This document shows positions 44,962 through 54,934 of a stretch of DNA of 64,000 nucleotides, piece by piece (within the stretch, counting starts at the first letter, position 1; each line of letters begins with the position of its first letter). The notes under the pieces are model-generated. The model was not told the DNA's origin, did no database searches, and saw only the letters and a program-made list of their open reading frames with translations. Source of the DNA: Nodularia sp. NIES-3585 (GTDB lineage: Bacteria; Cyanobacteriota; Cyanobacteriia; Cyanobacteriales; Nostocaceae); NCBI RefSeq assembly GCF_002218065.1, contig NZ_BDUB01000001.1, positions 3,381,270 through 3,445,269 of the forward strand, in the 5' to 3' direction. The translations under genes and the position numbers were made by a program.

Positions 44962-45801
44962 ATGTCTAATGACTTTTTAATTGATCCTGAAACAGTAGCG
45001 GTTGAATCTACTGAAGTAGTGATAAAGACTGCGAATTGTAGTGAGGTAAATCCACCAGAAGCTGCGGAAAGTAGTTATTCCTACGTACCAAAGGTGATTG
45101 ATCCAGACACTTTAGCTAAAACCCGTAAGGTTTTAAATAGTGCAATAGTATCTGCTTGGCACGCAGTAAAATCAGAACGCAGACCACCAGCCCTGACTCC
45201 TACACGTTGGGTATGGCGGCTGACAGCTTTTTATCATTTGTGCCACTCTACGCCGCGACTAATGGAGGAAGCGCGCGAGCGTTTCGCTTCAGCAAATCGT
45301 CAAATTTTGGCGGATTGGGCTGCACAGAAAGGCAGAGAAGAAGCGGGTCACGACCTACTCGCCCTACGGGATATTGAGTCAATGGGATATAGAGCAGAAG
45401 CAGTTGTGGAAGTGCTGTTTCCTCCGGCTGCCAAGGCTTTGATGTCTTACTTCAACCAAAGCGTGCAAGACTCAGATCCTATTGATTGCGTGGGCTATTC
45501 CTATACGGCGGAACGCCTGGGGATATGTATAGGAGAAGGTTATATCCAAACTGTGGAGGGACTACTACCAGAAGGGATCAACGCCACCCGTTGCTTACGC
45601 GCACACAGTGCTGTTAGCACTACGGAGATGCATCACGTCAAGGAAACGCTAGCAATGGTTGCAGGGCTGACTACCCAGGAGCGCGATCGCGTGGCAAAGG
45701 CCTGTCACGAAGCCGCATTGTTGCGTTTTAGCCCCCCCAAGGAAGCTTATATATCGGATGAGGAAATTCAGAATGTCTTGAACCCATTAAAGCTGAGATA
45801 A
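44962..45801 (+). CDS. Heme-oxygenase-like (iron-dependent redox, HDO/TenA-fold) protein
   Basis: A 279-residue helical protein. The first 50 residues are polar. The rest looks like the heme-oxygenase-like diiron group: REEAGHDLLALRDIESMGY (Glu 126/127, His 130, Asp 131), SYTAERLG (Glu 184) and AHSAVSTTEMHHVKE (His 215, His 224/225). Such residues usually bind one or two iron atoms, and members carry out varied oxidations. I cannot name the substrate. A 61-codon peptide gene follows after about 110 bases, and the pair lies between two inverted IS605-like hairpins. It could instead be a plain TenA/PqqC relative. Confidence 0.6.
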   Translation: MSNDFLIDPETVAVESTEVVIKTANCSEVNPPEAAESSYSYVPKVIDPDTLAKTRKVLNSAIVSAWHAVKSERRPPALTPTRWVWRLTAFYHLCHSTPRLMEEARERFASANRQILADWAAQKGREEAGHDLLALRDIESMGYRAEAVVEVLFPPAAKALMSYFNQSVQDSDPIDCVGYSYTAERLGICIGEGYIQTVEGLLPEGINATRCLRAHSAVSTTEMHHVKETLAMVAGLTTQERDRVAKACHEAALLRFSPPKEAYISDEEIQNVLNPLKLR

Positions 45802-45910
45802 CCACAACTGATGCTTGATGAGCAAATGCTCAAGCCCTGACTCAAGATCCAATGTTACTTGTTGAAAATAGCCCTAACAGTATACAATTCAGAAAAAATT
45901 GTCATATATC

Positions 45911-46096
45911 ATGAAAACACCAACAACAAAAACGACACCTATCAAGCAGCAATCTTTGAAACCTAATGATTCTGCTAGTACCCCCAAAGAGAGCAACTTA
46001 GAGACCCTGGATAACACAGACTTTGAGTTGGAAAGAATCATGTTTGAAGAATTCGCACATGGATTACCAAGCGATATTCCTATGGCTGATCTTTAG
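45911..46096 (+). CDS. Small peptide of unknown function
   Basis: A 61-residue polar peptide, MKTPTTKTTPIKQQSLKPND followed by a Ser/Thr-rich part and an acidic end with FELERIMFEEFAHGLP and DIPMADL. The ATG at 45911 is preferred to a TTG four codons upstream. It has no cysteine and no membrane segment. The acidic helical end after a disordered start resembles a leader peptide, but there is no obvious core. Its only neighbour on this strand is the heme-oxygenase-like gene. Confidence 0.5.
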   Translation: MKTPTTKTTPIKQQSLKPNDSASTPKESNLETLDNTDFELERIMFEEFAHGLPSDIPMADL

Positions 46097-46140
46097 ATTT
46101 TTTGTCTTGTTCAACTGTGCGTTGAGGCATCTCGTGCAGT

Positions 46141-46175
46141 TTGACGCTCCCGGCTCTAAAGATACGGGGATTCTT
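46141..46175 (-). repeat. IS605-like end hairpin, inverted relative to the one at 44906
   Basis: Read on the minus strand the sequence is AAGAATCCCCGTATC, then a loop, then CCGGGAGCGTCAA, the usual appearance of an IS200/IS605 right end. No transposase accompanies it. Together with 44901-44932 it brackets the heme-oxygenase-like gene and the small peptide gene. Confidence 0.45.
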
Positions 46176-46448
46176 TGGTACAGGGGAGCCAACGCTTAAC
46201 CCCTGGCCCCTGGCCAAGCATCTTGACCCTATGCCCTACGGCAGCGGTATGTGTTTAAAAAATATCTTTTGCCCATGTCTTGAAGTTCAAAAGGGGAGCA
46301 TATTGATATACAAATGAGTTGAAAGCCGTCGTTCTACAACGGGGCTTTAAACACAATTTTTCGGTAAGGATACGAGCCAAATAAATCTGCTGTTATTGAC
46401 CCCGTATTTCCCAAAAGTTTTATTTGGAAATCCCTAAAGTGTGTTTTT
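46176..46448. other. Short spacer before the STAND gene end
   Basis: This convergent spacer has a CCCCTGGCCCCTGGCC repeat near 46200 and CGTTCTACAACGGGGCTTTAAA near 46330. No gene and no clear terminator were found. Confidence 0.35.
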
Positions 46449-49400
46449 CTACGCAATTGCCCCCAAGCCTTTGAGAGTAACAATAGTCGCAGCCGTAAAA
46501 CCTTTAACCCCTCTGATATTCATTCCCTCATAAAATTTTTTAGCCTTCAAAGTTTTTAAGCACTCACCCGTGCTGATATCCCAAATTCTAATCGTCTCAT
46601 CAGCGCCACTACTAGCCAGCGTTTGATTATCTGGGCTAAAGGCAATTGACCAAACCCAAGCTGAATGTCCAAATAAAGTTCTTTTGCATTCACCTGTATT
46701 AATATCCCATAACTTTACTGTGTAATCGGGACTGCTACTAGCTAGAATCTGACCATCCCGACTAAAAATCACTGCTTTGACGATACCATTGGCATAAACC
46801 TCGAAAGTTTGGAGACAAGCACCAGTGCTAATACTCCACAACCGGACTTTTCCATCATAACTAGCACTGGCGAGCAGTTCACCTTTGGGACTAAAAGCGA
46901 TTGACCAAACCCAATTATTATGTCCTTCCAGCGTTCTTTTGCACACACCAGTGCTGACATCCCACAACTTGACCGTTTGATCCCAAGCACCACTGGCCAA
47001 AGTCTGACCATCCGGACTAAAGGCCACCGACTGGACAGCAGCACGATGTCCCTGGAAAACTTGTAAGCCTTGACCCGTATTAATATCCCATAACCTCACC
47101 GTGTGGTCGTCACTACCACTTGCCAGTTTTTGCCCATCTGGACTGAAGACAACTGACTGGATGGCAGCAGAATGTCCTTGAAAATTTTGCCAGGATTGAC
47201 CTGTATTCACATCCCACAACTTAATTATGCGGTCGTCACTACTACTGGCTAATATTTTTCCATTTGGGCTGAAGGCAACTGATCGAACTACAGCACAATG
47301 TCCCTGAAAACTTTGCCGGGATTGACCCGTATTCACATCCCATAACCGGACAATTTGGTCATGACCGCCACTTGCCAAGATTTGTCCATCTTGACTGTAA
47401 GCAACTGACCAAGATTGGCTGGTGTATCCACTGAGAGTTTTGAGACATTGACCAGTGCTAACATCCCATAGTTTCACAGTTTGGTCATCACTGCTAGTGG
47501 CGAGAATATTCCCTTGCAAATTAAAGGTAACAGAAAGTACCCAACCAGAATGTCCCTGAAGAATTTTGAGACATTGACCAGTGCTAACGTTCCATAGTCT
47601 CACCGTCTGATCAAGGCTACCACTAGCTATGATATTGCCTTGAGGATTCATCGCAACTGACCAAACCGCAGCATTATGCCCCTGTAGAGTTTTAATGCAT
47701 TCACCAGTGCCAATATTCCACAACTTTACTGTTTGGTCATCACTGCTACTAACTATTGTCCGACCTTCAGGACTGATAGTGATTGATCGTATGCCATCAC
47801 CATGACCGCGCAAAATTTTGAGGCATTTACCAGTGCTGATATCCCATAATCTAATAGTGTCGTCATCACTACCGCTCACTAAGATGTGACCATCCAGAGT
47901 AAAAACTGCACAGATGATCCAACTTGTATGTCCATGAAAAGTTTTGAGGCATTTAGCAGTACGAACACTCCATAGTTTCATCGTGCGGTCATTACTGCCA
48001 CTGACTAGTGTATTACCATCGGGACTAAAGGCAATTGTCCATACTTCATGTTCATGTTCTCGTAAGGTTTGAAGGCATTGACCTGTATTCGTATCCCACA
48101 ACTTCACAGTGTGGTCACTACTACTGCTAGCAAGGATACTACCATCAGGACTAAAGGCCAGTGATGGAACCCAGTTAATATGTCCTTGACAAATTTGAAG
48201 TTGTTTCCAATCCGCAACTTGGTACAAGCGAATCTCACCATTGGTATCCCCGGTAGCCAAAAGTTCGCCATTAGGACTAAAGGCTACTGAGGCAATCCCA
48301 CCAAAGGTTTCAGTAAAAACTGACTTAGCTAAATCAGCATTTTGGAAATTGACATTGTGCAACTTCACATTTCGTAAGTCTGCTTGCCAAACGGTCATTT
48401 CAGAAAAATCATAGCCACTGAAATTTGTCTGGAGTTGACAAAGCAAATTAAGAATATTTCCAGCTGTGTACCCTGGTTCTTGTGGCGATTCTTCTCGGAG
48501 CCTGACTAAAATTTTATTTAATCTGTTTTCAATGCCTTTATTGCTTTTTAATACAGTGAGTAGCCCATCGATAACTGGTTTGAGGATGAGGCGAATTTGA
48601 ACTTCCCTAATGTAGTCTTTTGTACTAGCCTTGATCAGAGCGTGGCATCTAAAAAGCTGAATATTCTCAGTTGCAATCTCTTCACAGACTCGCTCTATTA
48701 ATACCTGAGTCATAAATTCCATGACTACAGGTTGTAGGGTGAAAGCTGCTGTAGTTTTCTCCACTAGTTTAGGGGTAGTCTTCTCAATTAGCGATCGCCT
48801 ACCTAAAGATTCTAAAGCCTCTAGTAATTTTGCCTGTGGTACTAGTGATACAATATCATCTCGCAATTCTGAGAGTGTAATCGACTCACGATTAATTGCT
48901 AGCCAGTACATGACATCCTTTTCTAAATCTGACAACCGCTCAAAATGCTGGTCTAGAATATCACGAATGTCACCAAAAACAGCCGTGTCTTGTTGTAAAA
49001 ATTCAGTTATATTACCATCAAATATATCTTGAATAGTCGTGGCAACTATTTTCAGGGCTAAGGGATTACCTGCATAGCGTTCAATCATTGCTTTCCATTC
49101 ATCTTCTGCTGCTGATAGCCCCTTGAGTTTTAAGATTTCTTGCCCTTCTGCTACCTTCAAGCCGCTCAATGGTAAAGAGCGCACAGGTAGTGTTTCTCCT
49201 TCGAGTAAAGCGACTTCTTTAGGTTTTTCGCGACTAGTTAGCACTAAGCAGCTTTGGTGAGTTGCTTCTCCTACGCGTCTTAAAAGCTGACCATATTCCT
49301 CATGTCCTTCTCGATAAACCCCGGCTCGACTACCACTGCGAAGAATTGACTCGGCATTATCAAGTATCAGCAGACAACGATGATTTTGTAAATAATCAAG

Positions 49401-49991
49401 TAATCTTGATATCCTCCCACTGACATTTTCCGGTAAGTTACTTTCTATTTCCTGTTCGTCAGATAGAAATTGGATCAGGTTAGCAATAATAATTTTAATC
49501 GGCGGAGCTTCTCTTAGCGATCGCCAGATCACATACTCAAAGTTTTCCTGAATCTGTTGAGCTAGCATTACAGAAAGTGACGTTTTACCAATACCTCCTA
49601 TTCCCAATAGTGTGACTAATCGGCATTGATCATCCAGAATCCATTGCTCTAAAGTAATCAGTTCTTCTTTCCGTCCATAAAAAACTGATGGGAAAATAGC
49701 TTCTCCCCAATACAGACGGTTATTTGCGGTAGAATAATCACTTTTCTCTATTTTTAAACCAAAAGCTGAAAAAAGCTTTTCAATAGTGTGTTTATCTACT
49801 CCGCCTTCACGATTTAGAACTTTTGAGATCGTACCGGGATATAATCCAGAACTGGCGCTCATTTCTTCGAGAGTGTACCTGTTACCAAAATTTTCCTTTG
49901 CTTCGGAGTTACGCTTCGCGTCCTGAATTTTTTGCAACCCTTTAGTAGTAAGTAAAACACCACGCTTACGTGTTTTATTTTGTAAAGTCAT
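46449..49991 (-). CDS. STAND protein: HTH - NB-ARC - 14 WD40 repeats
   Basis: A large 1180-residue regulator of the STAND class. A helix-turn-helix (about 38-82, [21 protein letters not shown]) is followed by an NB-ARC ATPase (about 100-430) with Walker [10 protein letters not shown] (131-138, Lys 136) and Walker [10 protein letters not shown] (206-214), and then a helical linker to about 570. Fourteen WD40 repeats (about 575-1140) fit two seven-bladed propellers. The C-terminal tail [12 protein letters not shown] is usual for such cyanobacterial proteins. STAND proteins are ATP-dependent switches, and several are antiphage or programmed-death sensors. Here the N-terminal HTH suggests DNA binding or a signalling adaptor, and no effector enzyme is fused. 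The role is unknown. Confidence 0.88.
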   Translation of the reverse strand: MTLQNKTRKRGVLLTTKGLQKIQDAKRNSEAKENFGNRYTLEEMSASSGLYPGTISKVLNREGGVDKHTIEKLFSAFGLKIEKSDYSTANNRLYWGEAIFPSVFYGRKEELITLEQWILDDQCRLVTLLGIGGIGKTSLSVMLAQQIQENFEYVIWRSLREAPPIKIIIANLIQFLSDEQEIESNLPENVSGRISRLLDYLQNHRCLLILDNAESILRSGSRAGVYREGHEEYGQLLRRVGEATHQSCLVLTSREKPKEVALLEGETLPVRSLPLSGLKVAEGQEILKLKGLSAAEDEWKAMIERYAGNPLALKIVATTIQDIFDGNITEFLQQDTAVFGDIRDILDQHFERLSDLEKDVMYWLAINRESITLSELRDDIVSLVPQAKLLEALESLGRRSLIEKTTPKLVEKTTAAFTLQPVVMEFMTQVLIERVCEEIATENIQLFRCHALIKASTKDYIREVQIRLILKPVIDGLLTVLKSNKGIENRLNKILVRLREESPQEPGYTAGNILNLLCQLQTNFSGYDFSEMTVWQADLRNVKLHNVNFQNADLAKSVFTETFGGIASVAFSPNGELLATGDTNGEIRLYQVADWKQLQICQGHINWVPSLAFSPDGSILASSSSDHTVKLWDTNTGQCLQTLREHEHEVWTIAFSPDGNTLVSGSNDRTMKLWSVRTAKCLKTFHGHTSWIICAVFTLDGHILVSGSDDDTIRLWDISTGKCLKILRGHGDGIRSITISPEGRTIVSSSDDQTVKLWNIGTGECIKTLQGHNAAVWSVAMNPQGNIIASGSLDQTVRLWNVSTGQCLKILQGHSGWVLSVTFNLQGNILATSSDDQTVKLWDVSTGQCLKTLSGYTSQSWSVAYSQDGQILASGGHDQIVRLWDVNTGQSRQSFQGHCAVVRSVAFSPNGKILASSSDDRIIKLWDVNTGQSWQNFQGHSAAIQSVVFSPDGQKLASGSDDHTVRLWDINTGQGLQVFQGHRAAVQSVAFSPDGQTLASGAWDQTVKLWDVSTGVCKRTLEGHNNWVWSIAFSPKGELLASASYDGKVRLWSISTGACLQTFEVYANGIVKAVIFSRDGQILASSSPDYTVKLWDINTGECKRTLFGHSAWVWSIAFSPDNQTLASSGADETIRIWDISTGECLKTLKAKKFYEGMNIRGVKGFTAATIVTLKGLGAIA

Positions 49992-50373
49992 GTATTAACT
50001 CGCTTGAATATTTTCAGGATTTTCCAATAAAAGCTATAAAAAGCACACGCTAACTGTTAGGCACTTAAGTATATAGATAGAGTTTTAAATTTTCAAGCTA
50101 TCACCCATACAACCCTCTTGTTCTGACTAATCAGCTGGTCATTTCTGGAGTGGTTTTCAACTGCTCTTGATTTTTTTTTGATTTGCTGGCTTACACGTTA
50201 AACTATTTTCATACAGCTAATAGCTGTGATTAAAGCTTACACTTGATGTATGAATAATAAAAAACTTAAAAACAGCTTAAGTTCACTATTAAAATCCCGA
50301 TGTTCACTGGTAAAAAAAGTTCTACATTGAGAGACTTGATTCGGCAAGTTTGTAAATAATTCGCTGATTATCA
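49992..50373. promoter_or_regulatory. Divergent promoter region between the STAND and RHH genes
   Basis: An AT-rich 380-base spacer from which the STAND gene is read leftwards and the ribbon-helix-helix gene rightwards. Several A/T runs are present. No gene or repeat was recognised. Confidence 0.35.
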
Positions 50374-50559
50374 ATGAATCAGACTAATGTGTATACATCT
50401 CCCACTGCTACAACTTCCAGTAAAGAACCTAACATCCAGCAACTTACCTTAACGTTGACACCAGAAGAAGCCCAGATTCTGGAACAATATTGTCAACAAA
50501 CCGGAAAATCTGAAATGGATATGATCCGGGAATTGATTCAAGGGTTACCCGTGAATTAA
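50374..50559 (+). CDS. Ribbon-helix-helix (CopG-like) small protein
   Basis: A 61-residue protein with a disordered Thr/Ser-rich start and a ribbon-helix-helix fold: beta strand QQLTLTLT, then EEAQILEQYCQQTGKSEMDM and IRELIQGLP. Such dimers bind DNA, often as antitoxins or repressors. A close relative is encoded convergently at 50991-51143. No toxin gene adjoins either one. It is divergent from the STAND gene and might regulate it (inference). Confidence 0.65.
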   Translation: MNQTNVYTSPTATTSSKEPNIQQLTLTLTPEEAQILEQYCQQTGKSEMDMIRELIQGLPVN

Positions 50560-50990
50560 TTTTTTAGACTTATCCTTAACAGCCAGCATTTAGAAGGGCA
50601 GACCTTTCAACAAAAACTCATGATTGATTTGCTAATGCAAAAACTGAAAGGCTTGCCTCTATTTGTGGAAATTTAATTGAATACAGTCTCATAAGGACAA
50701 TAGCCCAAGAATCGATGACGTTAGTATTTTGGAGTCAAACTCATACTCCGAATCAACGCATTGCCATAAATGAATAGCACAAAATTAAGATGTCACCCCT
50801 GCTATAACTAAGTGTAGGTTATGGATAAAAAAACAAAAAAATAAGTGGGGACACCAGTAAACCTCTCCCTCACTATACTCCATAGCCCACACCCAGTAAT
50901 CTGTTAGCTTAAGGATTTTCCTTATTGTTAATGCTGTTCAAAATCATAGCTAAATTAGAATCTGCTGCATCAAGCTTAAATCAAGCCAAT
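50560..50990. other. Spacer between the two RHH genes
   Basis: AT-rich sequence of 430 bases. Frames here are short and lack motifs; no repeat or toxin-like gene was recognised. Confidence 0.35.
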
Positions 50991-51143
50991 CTACTCTTGT
51001 TTAGTGATTGATAATGCTCGAATCAGTTCTCTGATCACATCAGTTGCTGGTCGGCCTGTCTGTTCACAATACTTTTCCAGGTTTTTGGCTTCATTTGATG
51101 CCAGATTTATGGTCATGCGCTTAACCGCCCATTTTTTGTTCAT
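50991..51143 (-). CDS. Ribbon-helix-helix (CopG-like) small protein, 50 residues
   Basis: A 50-codon gene on the minus strand starting with ATG at the complement of 51141-51143. It reads MNKKWAVKRMTINLASNEAK, then NLEKYCEQTGRPATDVIREL and IRALSITKQE. The second half matches the protein at 50374 (YCQQTGKSEMDMIRELI against YCEQTGRPATDVIRELI), so the two are paralogues. The basic start followed by the strand MTINLA is the DNA-contacting ribbon. It is easily missed because of its length. Confidence 0.7.
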   Translation of the reverse strand: MNKKWAVKRMTINLASNEAKNLEKYCEQTGRPATDVIRELIRALSITKQE

Positions 51144-51388
51144 ACTGAAACACTTAAAATTTTGTAAACTTAGTTTTAAACTCTGATTTGACCTTTTGTC
51201 CTGGGCAGTAATATAACATTAGCTAGGCTATGTTGCAAAAATTTTTAACTTGATAACTGGTTGTGATGAAGTTAAATTTGAGACTGCTATTTATTATTTT
51301 TACACTTAGCAATTATAAATTGCGTGAATTTACTTAGATTATTTGCATTGACTTCAGTTAAAAAGCGAACTGGGGAAATATCTGATAA

Positions 51389-51832
51389 CTAATGACTCCG
51401 AGAAGTGGTGACATTCATATCGTCATTCAGTCTACGAATCAGACGAGATAACTCTCTAATTATATTCACTGCAATTTCAGGAGTTTCTTCAATGGCATCA
51501 TAGAGTTGCTCTTGAGTCAGTTCCAAAAATTCGCAAGGTTCTAAAGTTGTCGCTGAAGCCGAACGAGGTTGAGTATCAAATACTGCCATCTCACCAAAGT
51601 ATTTTCCCTGTTCTACTTCTGCGAGTTTTTTATCTCCAATGTGGACTTTAACTTTACCTGAAATCACAATATAAAGCGATCGCCCTTCTTCTCCCTGCCT
51701 AAAAATAGTATAATTGGCCGGAAAGTGCAGCTCGTGCATCACTGAAGTCAGCCGCACAATAAAATCATCTCGCAATTCCTTAAAAATCGGCACTCGCCGG
51801 ACAAATAATAAACGGTCAACGCTACTGAGCAT
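51389..51832 (-). CDS. Cyclic nucleotide-binding domain protein
   Basis: A 147-residue protein made of one cNMP-binding beta-barrel without a DNA-binding domain. The phosphate-binding cassette FGEMAVFDTQPRSAS is at 79-93, with Glu 81 and Arg 90 in the usual ligand positions. A C-terminal helix (about 115-140) follows. Proteins of this form act as cAMP or cGMP sensors working on a partner. The partner is unknown here. The gene is divergent from the P-type ATPase gene. Confidence 0.88.
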   Translation of the reverse strand: MLSSVDRLLFVRRVPIFKELRDDFIVRLTSVMHELHFPANYTIFRQGEEGRSLYIVISGKVKVHIGDKKLAEVEQGKYFGEMAVFDTQPRSASATTLEPCEFLELTQEQLYDAIEETPEIAVNIIRELSRLIRRLNDDMNVTTSRSH

Positions 51833-52134
51833 AATTAAAAGTTACAACTTATACATTAAAAATAACAGGAATAGATCAATCAGGGAATGGGGCTCAGGAG
51901 TGGGAAAGAATTTGATCAAACACAAGCTCTCGCCTAGGGAAGAAGAAAGCCGAACACAAAAATAGTAGTATATAGAAAAAACCTTGCCCTCGAAAGTTGT
52001 TGACAAATTATTGAAACCACATAACTGACAATCTGTCAGTAAAAGTAAAGTGATGAGCGTCTGAGTGTTGGGAGCATCGCACTTGATTCAGCACTAACCA
52101 GATTTTGACCACTTTTAGTACTTCGGAAAATTTT

Positions 52135-54885
52135 ATGTCTGCAACTGCAATGGGTGGCCGACAGTCACATGAATATCATGCAATACCAGCACAAGAAGCT
52201 GCACAAACCCTCAATAGCGACCCAGAGAAGGGTTTAACTTCAGGAGAAGTTAACAATCGACTGCAAGAATTTGGCAAGAATGAACTCAAGGGTAAACCCG
52301 GAAAGCCTGCTTGGTTGAGATTCTTATTACAATTTAATCAAGCACTTCTCTACATTCTGCTAGTCGCTGGACTAATTAAAGCACTGTTGAGTCAATGGAC
52401 AAATGCCGCAGTGATTTGGGGCGTAGCATTGGTTAATGCCATTATCGGCTTTGTCCAGGAATCAAAGGCAGAAGGCGCGATCGCAGCTTTAGCCCAAGCC
52501 GTAACCACAGAAGCAATGGTGATCCGCAACGGGCAAAAATCTCGCATTGCTTCCCAAGAATTAGTCCCTGGGGATATAGTGTTGCTGACTTCTGGTGACA
52601 AGGTTCCGGCTGATTTGCGTTTGCTGAATACGCGCAATTTACAGGTAGATGAGTCAGCTTTAACTGGTGAATCTGTGCCTGTAGAAAAATCTACTACAAC
52701 TGTCAGTGCAGATACTCCCTTAGCAGAACGGGTGAATATCGCCTATGCAGGTAGTTTTGTCACCTTTGGCCAAGGAACTGGGGTTGTAGTAGCTACAGCT
52801 AATGCTACAGAAATGGGGCGAATATCCCAGTCCCTAGAACGGCAGACTAACCTGAGTACACCCCTAACTCGCAAGTTCGATAAATTTAGTCACCAATTGC
52901 TCTACATTATTTTGGCACTAGCGGCAATGACTTTTGCCCTAGGCTTAGGTCAAGGACAATCCTGGCCAGCAATGTTTGAAGCAGCTGTGGCTTTAGCTGT
53001 GAGCGCAATTCCTGAAGGATTACCGGCAGTGGTGACAGTGACAATGGCCATTGGGGTAGATCGGATGGCACGCCGTCACGCCATTATTCGTAAATTACCA
53101 GCGGTGGAAACTTTAGGCGGTGCAACGGTAATTTGTTCTGATAAAACTGGCACTTTGACAGAAAATCAGATGACAGTCCAGGGAATTTATGCCGGAGGAG
53201 ATAATTTTTCTGTGAGTGGTACAGGTTATAATCGGGATGGGGAGATTCTATTTAAACAGCAACCTGTGGATTTAGAATCAGAGAATTTCCCCACACTCAA
53301 AGCTTGTTTGATGGCTGGGTTACTCTGCACTGATTCTCATTTAGAACAAACGAATGGTAATTGGATTGTAGTTGGTGATCCCACTGAAGGTGCTTTAATT
53401 ACAGTTGCGAATAAAGCAGGGTGGAATCAGTCTCAGATGGCTGAGTTAATTCCCCGAATCGATGGTATTCCCTTTGAATCTCAGTTTCAATATATGGCTA
53501 CCCTACATGATAGCCATGAGTCATTAGAACAAGCCGGTGACGGTGCTAGAACTATTTACGTTAAAGGTTCTGTCGAGGCAATTTTGAGCCGTTGTCAGGA
53601 AATGCTCGATGCCAATGCTGAACCAGAACCAGTTAACCCAGAATTAATAGAACAGCAAGTAGAAGCTTTGGCTACCCAAGGGATGCGGGTATTGGCTTTT
53701 GCGAAGAAAGTTGTGCCAGATAACCAAAATTCGGTAGATCATGAAGATATTGCTACCGGGCTGATTTTCTTAGGCTTACAGGGGATGATTGACCCACCAC
53801 GACCAGAAGTCATCGCTGCGGTGCGTGCCTGTAAAACTGCTGGGATTCAGGTGAAGATGATTACAGGTGACCACATTACCACAGCTAAAGCGATCGCTGA
53901 ACGAATTGGTTTAGAAAGAGATGGCAAAGTGCGCGCCTTTGAGGGTAGACATCTCACCCAAATGGATGACAACGAACTCACCCTAGCCGCAGAACATGGT
54001 GTAGTATTTGCCAGAGTTGCTCCAGAGCAAAAATTTCGGTTAGTAGAAGCATTGCAATCTCAAGGCGAAATTGTCGCCATGACTGGAGATGGTGTCAATG
54101 ATGCGCCAGCACTCAGACAAGCTGATATTGGCATAGCAATGGGTGGCGCAGGTACAGATGTGGCTAGAGAAGCCTCTGATATGTTGCTCACCGATGATAA
54201 CTTTGCCTCTATTGAAGCCGCAGTGGAAGAAGGGCGGACAGTTTATCAGAACTTACGCAAAGCGATCGCCTTTATTCTACCAGTCAACGGTGGCGAATCG
54301 ATGACAATTCTGATTAGTGCCTTAATTGCCGCACCGTTACCCATTTTATCACTGCAAGTCCTGTGGTTAAACATGGTTAACTCAGTAGCCATGACCGTAC
54401 CTTTGGCATTTGAACCCAAATCTGACCGAGTAATGAAACGCAAACCCCGCAACCCACGGGAACCATTACTTTCCGGTACACTATTCCAGCGTATTGCCGC
54501 AGTGTCACTATTTAACTGGATACTAATTTTTGGGATGTTTGAATGGGTGCGTCAAGACACAAATAATCTTGAACTAGCGCGAACAATGGCAATTCAAGCT
54601 TTAGTTGCTGGGCGAATTGTTTATTTATTGAGCATCAGCCACTTAGGAAATGCCATATTCCGAACACTCAGAGGTCAGAAAGCCAGCATCCGCGATGGTA
54701 AATCAATGGCTTTTGCTATACTCGGCACAATAGTCCTACAAATCATCTTTAGTCAATGGGGTGTGATGAATACTTTGTTTAGAACTGCTCCATTGAATTT
54801 AGAGCAATGGCTAATTTGTTTAATTCCAGCTTTACCAATGTTACCTCTGGCTTTATTTGTAAATCACATTGATCCTGCGGAATAA
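52135..54885 (+). CDS. P-type cation-transporting ATPase (P2-like)
   Basis: A 916-residue membrane pump that moves cations at the cost of ATP. Visible parts are the N-terminal cation-ATPase domain, the actuator TGES motif (LTGESVPVEKS), the membrane motif SAIPEGLPAVVTVTMAIG, the phosphorylated Asp 336 in ICSDKTGTLTENQ, KGSVEAIL, MITGDHITTAKAIA and VAMTGDGVNDAPAL. A C-terminal cluster of membrane helices ends the protein. The PEGLP motif places it with the Ca/Na/K type (PacL/Pma1-like); the ion is not certain. The ATG at 52135 is preferred to a TTG ten codons upstream. AATTCGT heptamers overlap its stop. Confidence 0.92.
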   Translation: MSATAMGGRQSHEYHAIPAQEAAQTLNSDPEKGLTSGEVNNRLQEFGKNELKGKPGKPAWLRFLLQFNQALLYILLVAGLIKALLSQWTNAAVIWGVALVNAIIGFVQESKAEGAIAALAQAVTTEAMVIRNGQKSRIASQELVPGDIVLLTSGDKVPADLRLLNTRNLQVDESALTGESVPVEKSTTTVSADTPLAERVNIAYAGSFVTFGQGTGVVVATANATEMGRISQSLERQTNLSTPLTRKFDKFSHQLLYIILALAAMTFALGLGQGQSWPAMFEAAVALAVSAIPEGLPAVVTVTMAIGVDRMARRHAIIRKLPAVETLGGATVICSDKTGTLTENQMTVQGIYAGGDNFSVSGTGYNRDGEILFKQQPVDLESENFPTLKACLMAGLLCTDSHLEQTNGNWIVVGDPTEGALITVANKAGWNQSQMAELIPRIDGIPFESQFQYMATLHDSHESLEQAGDGARTIYVKGSVEAILSRCQEMLDANAEPEPVNPELIEQQVEALATQGMRVLAFAKKVVPDNQNSVDHEDIATGLIFLGLQGMIDPPRPEVIAAVRACKTAGIQVKMITGDHITTAKAIAERIGLERDGKVRAFEGRHLTQMDDNELTLAAEHGVVFARVAPEQKFRLVEALQSQGEIVAMTGDGVNDAPALRQADIGIAMGGAGTDVAREASDMLLTDDNFASIEAAVEEGRTVYQNLRKAIAFILPVNGGESMTILISALIAAPLPILSLQVLWLNMVNSVAMTVPLAFEPKSDRVMKRKPRNPREPLLSGTLFQRIAAVSLFNWILIFGMFEWVRQDTNNLELARTMAIQALVAGRIVYLLSISHLGNAIFRTLRGQKASIRDGKSMAFAILGTIVLQIIFSQWGVMNTLFRTAPLNLEQWLICLIPALPMLPLALFVNHIDPAE

Positions 54886-54904
54886 TTCGTAATTCGTAAT
54901 TCGT
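54884..54904. repeat. STRR heptamers AATTCGT (x3) at the ATPase stop codon
   Basis: Three perfect AATTCGT heptamers start inside the TAA stop codon of the ATPase and continue into the short spacer before the UPF0182 gene, followed by a degenerate unit. Confidence 0.8.
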
Positions 54905-54934
54905 AGTTTGTAATTCCCACTCCCCAAATATGTC

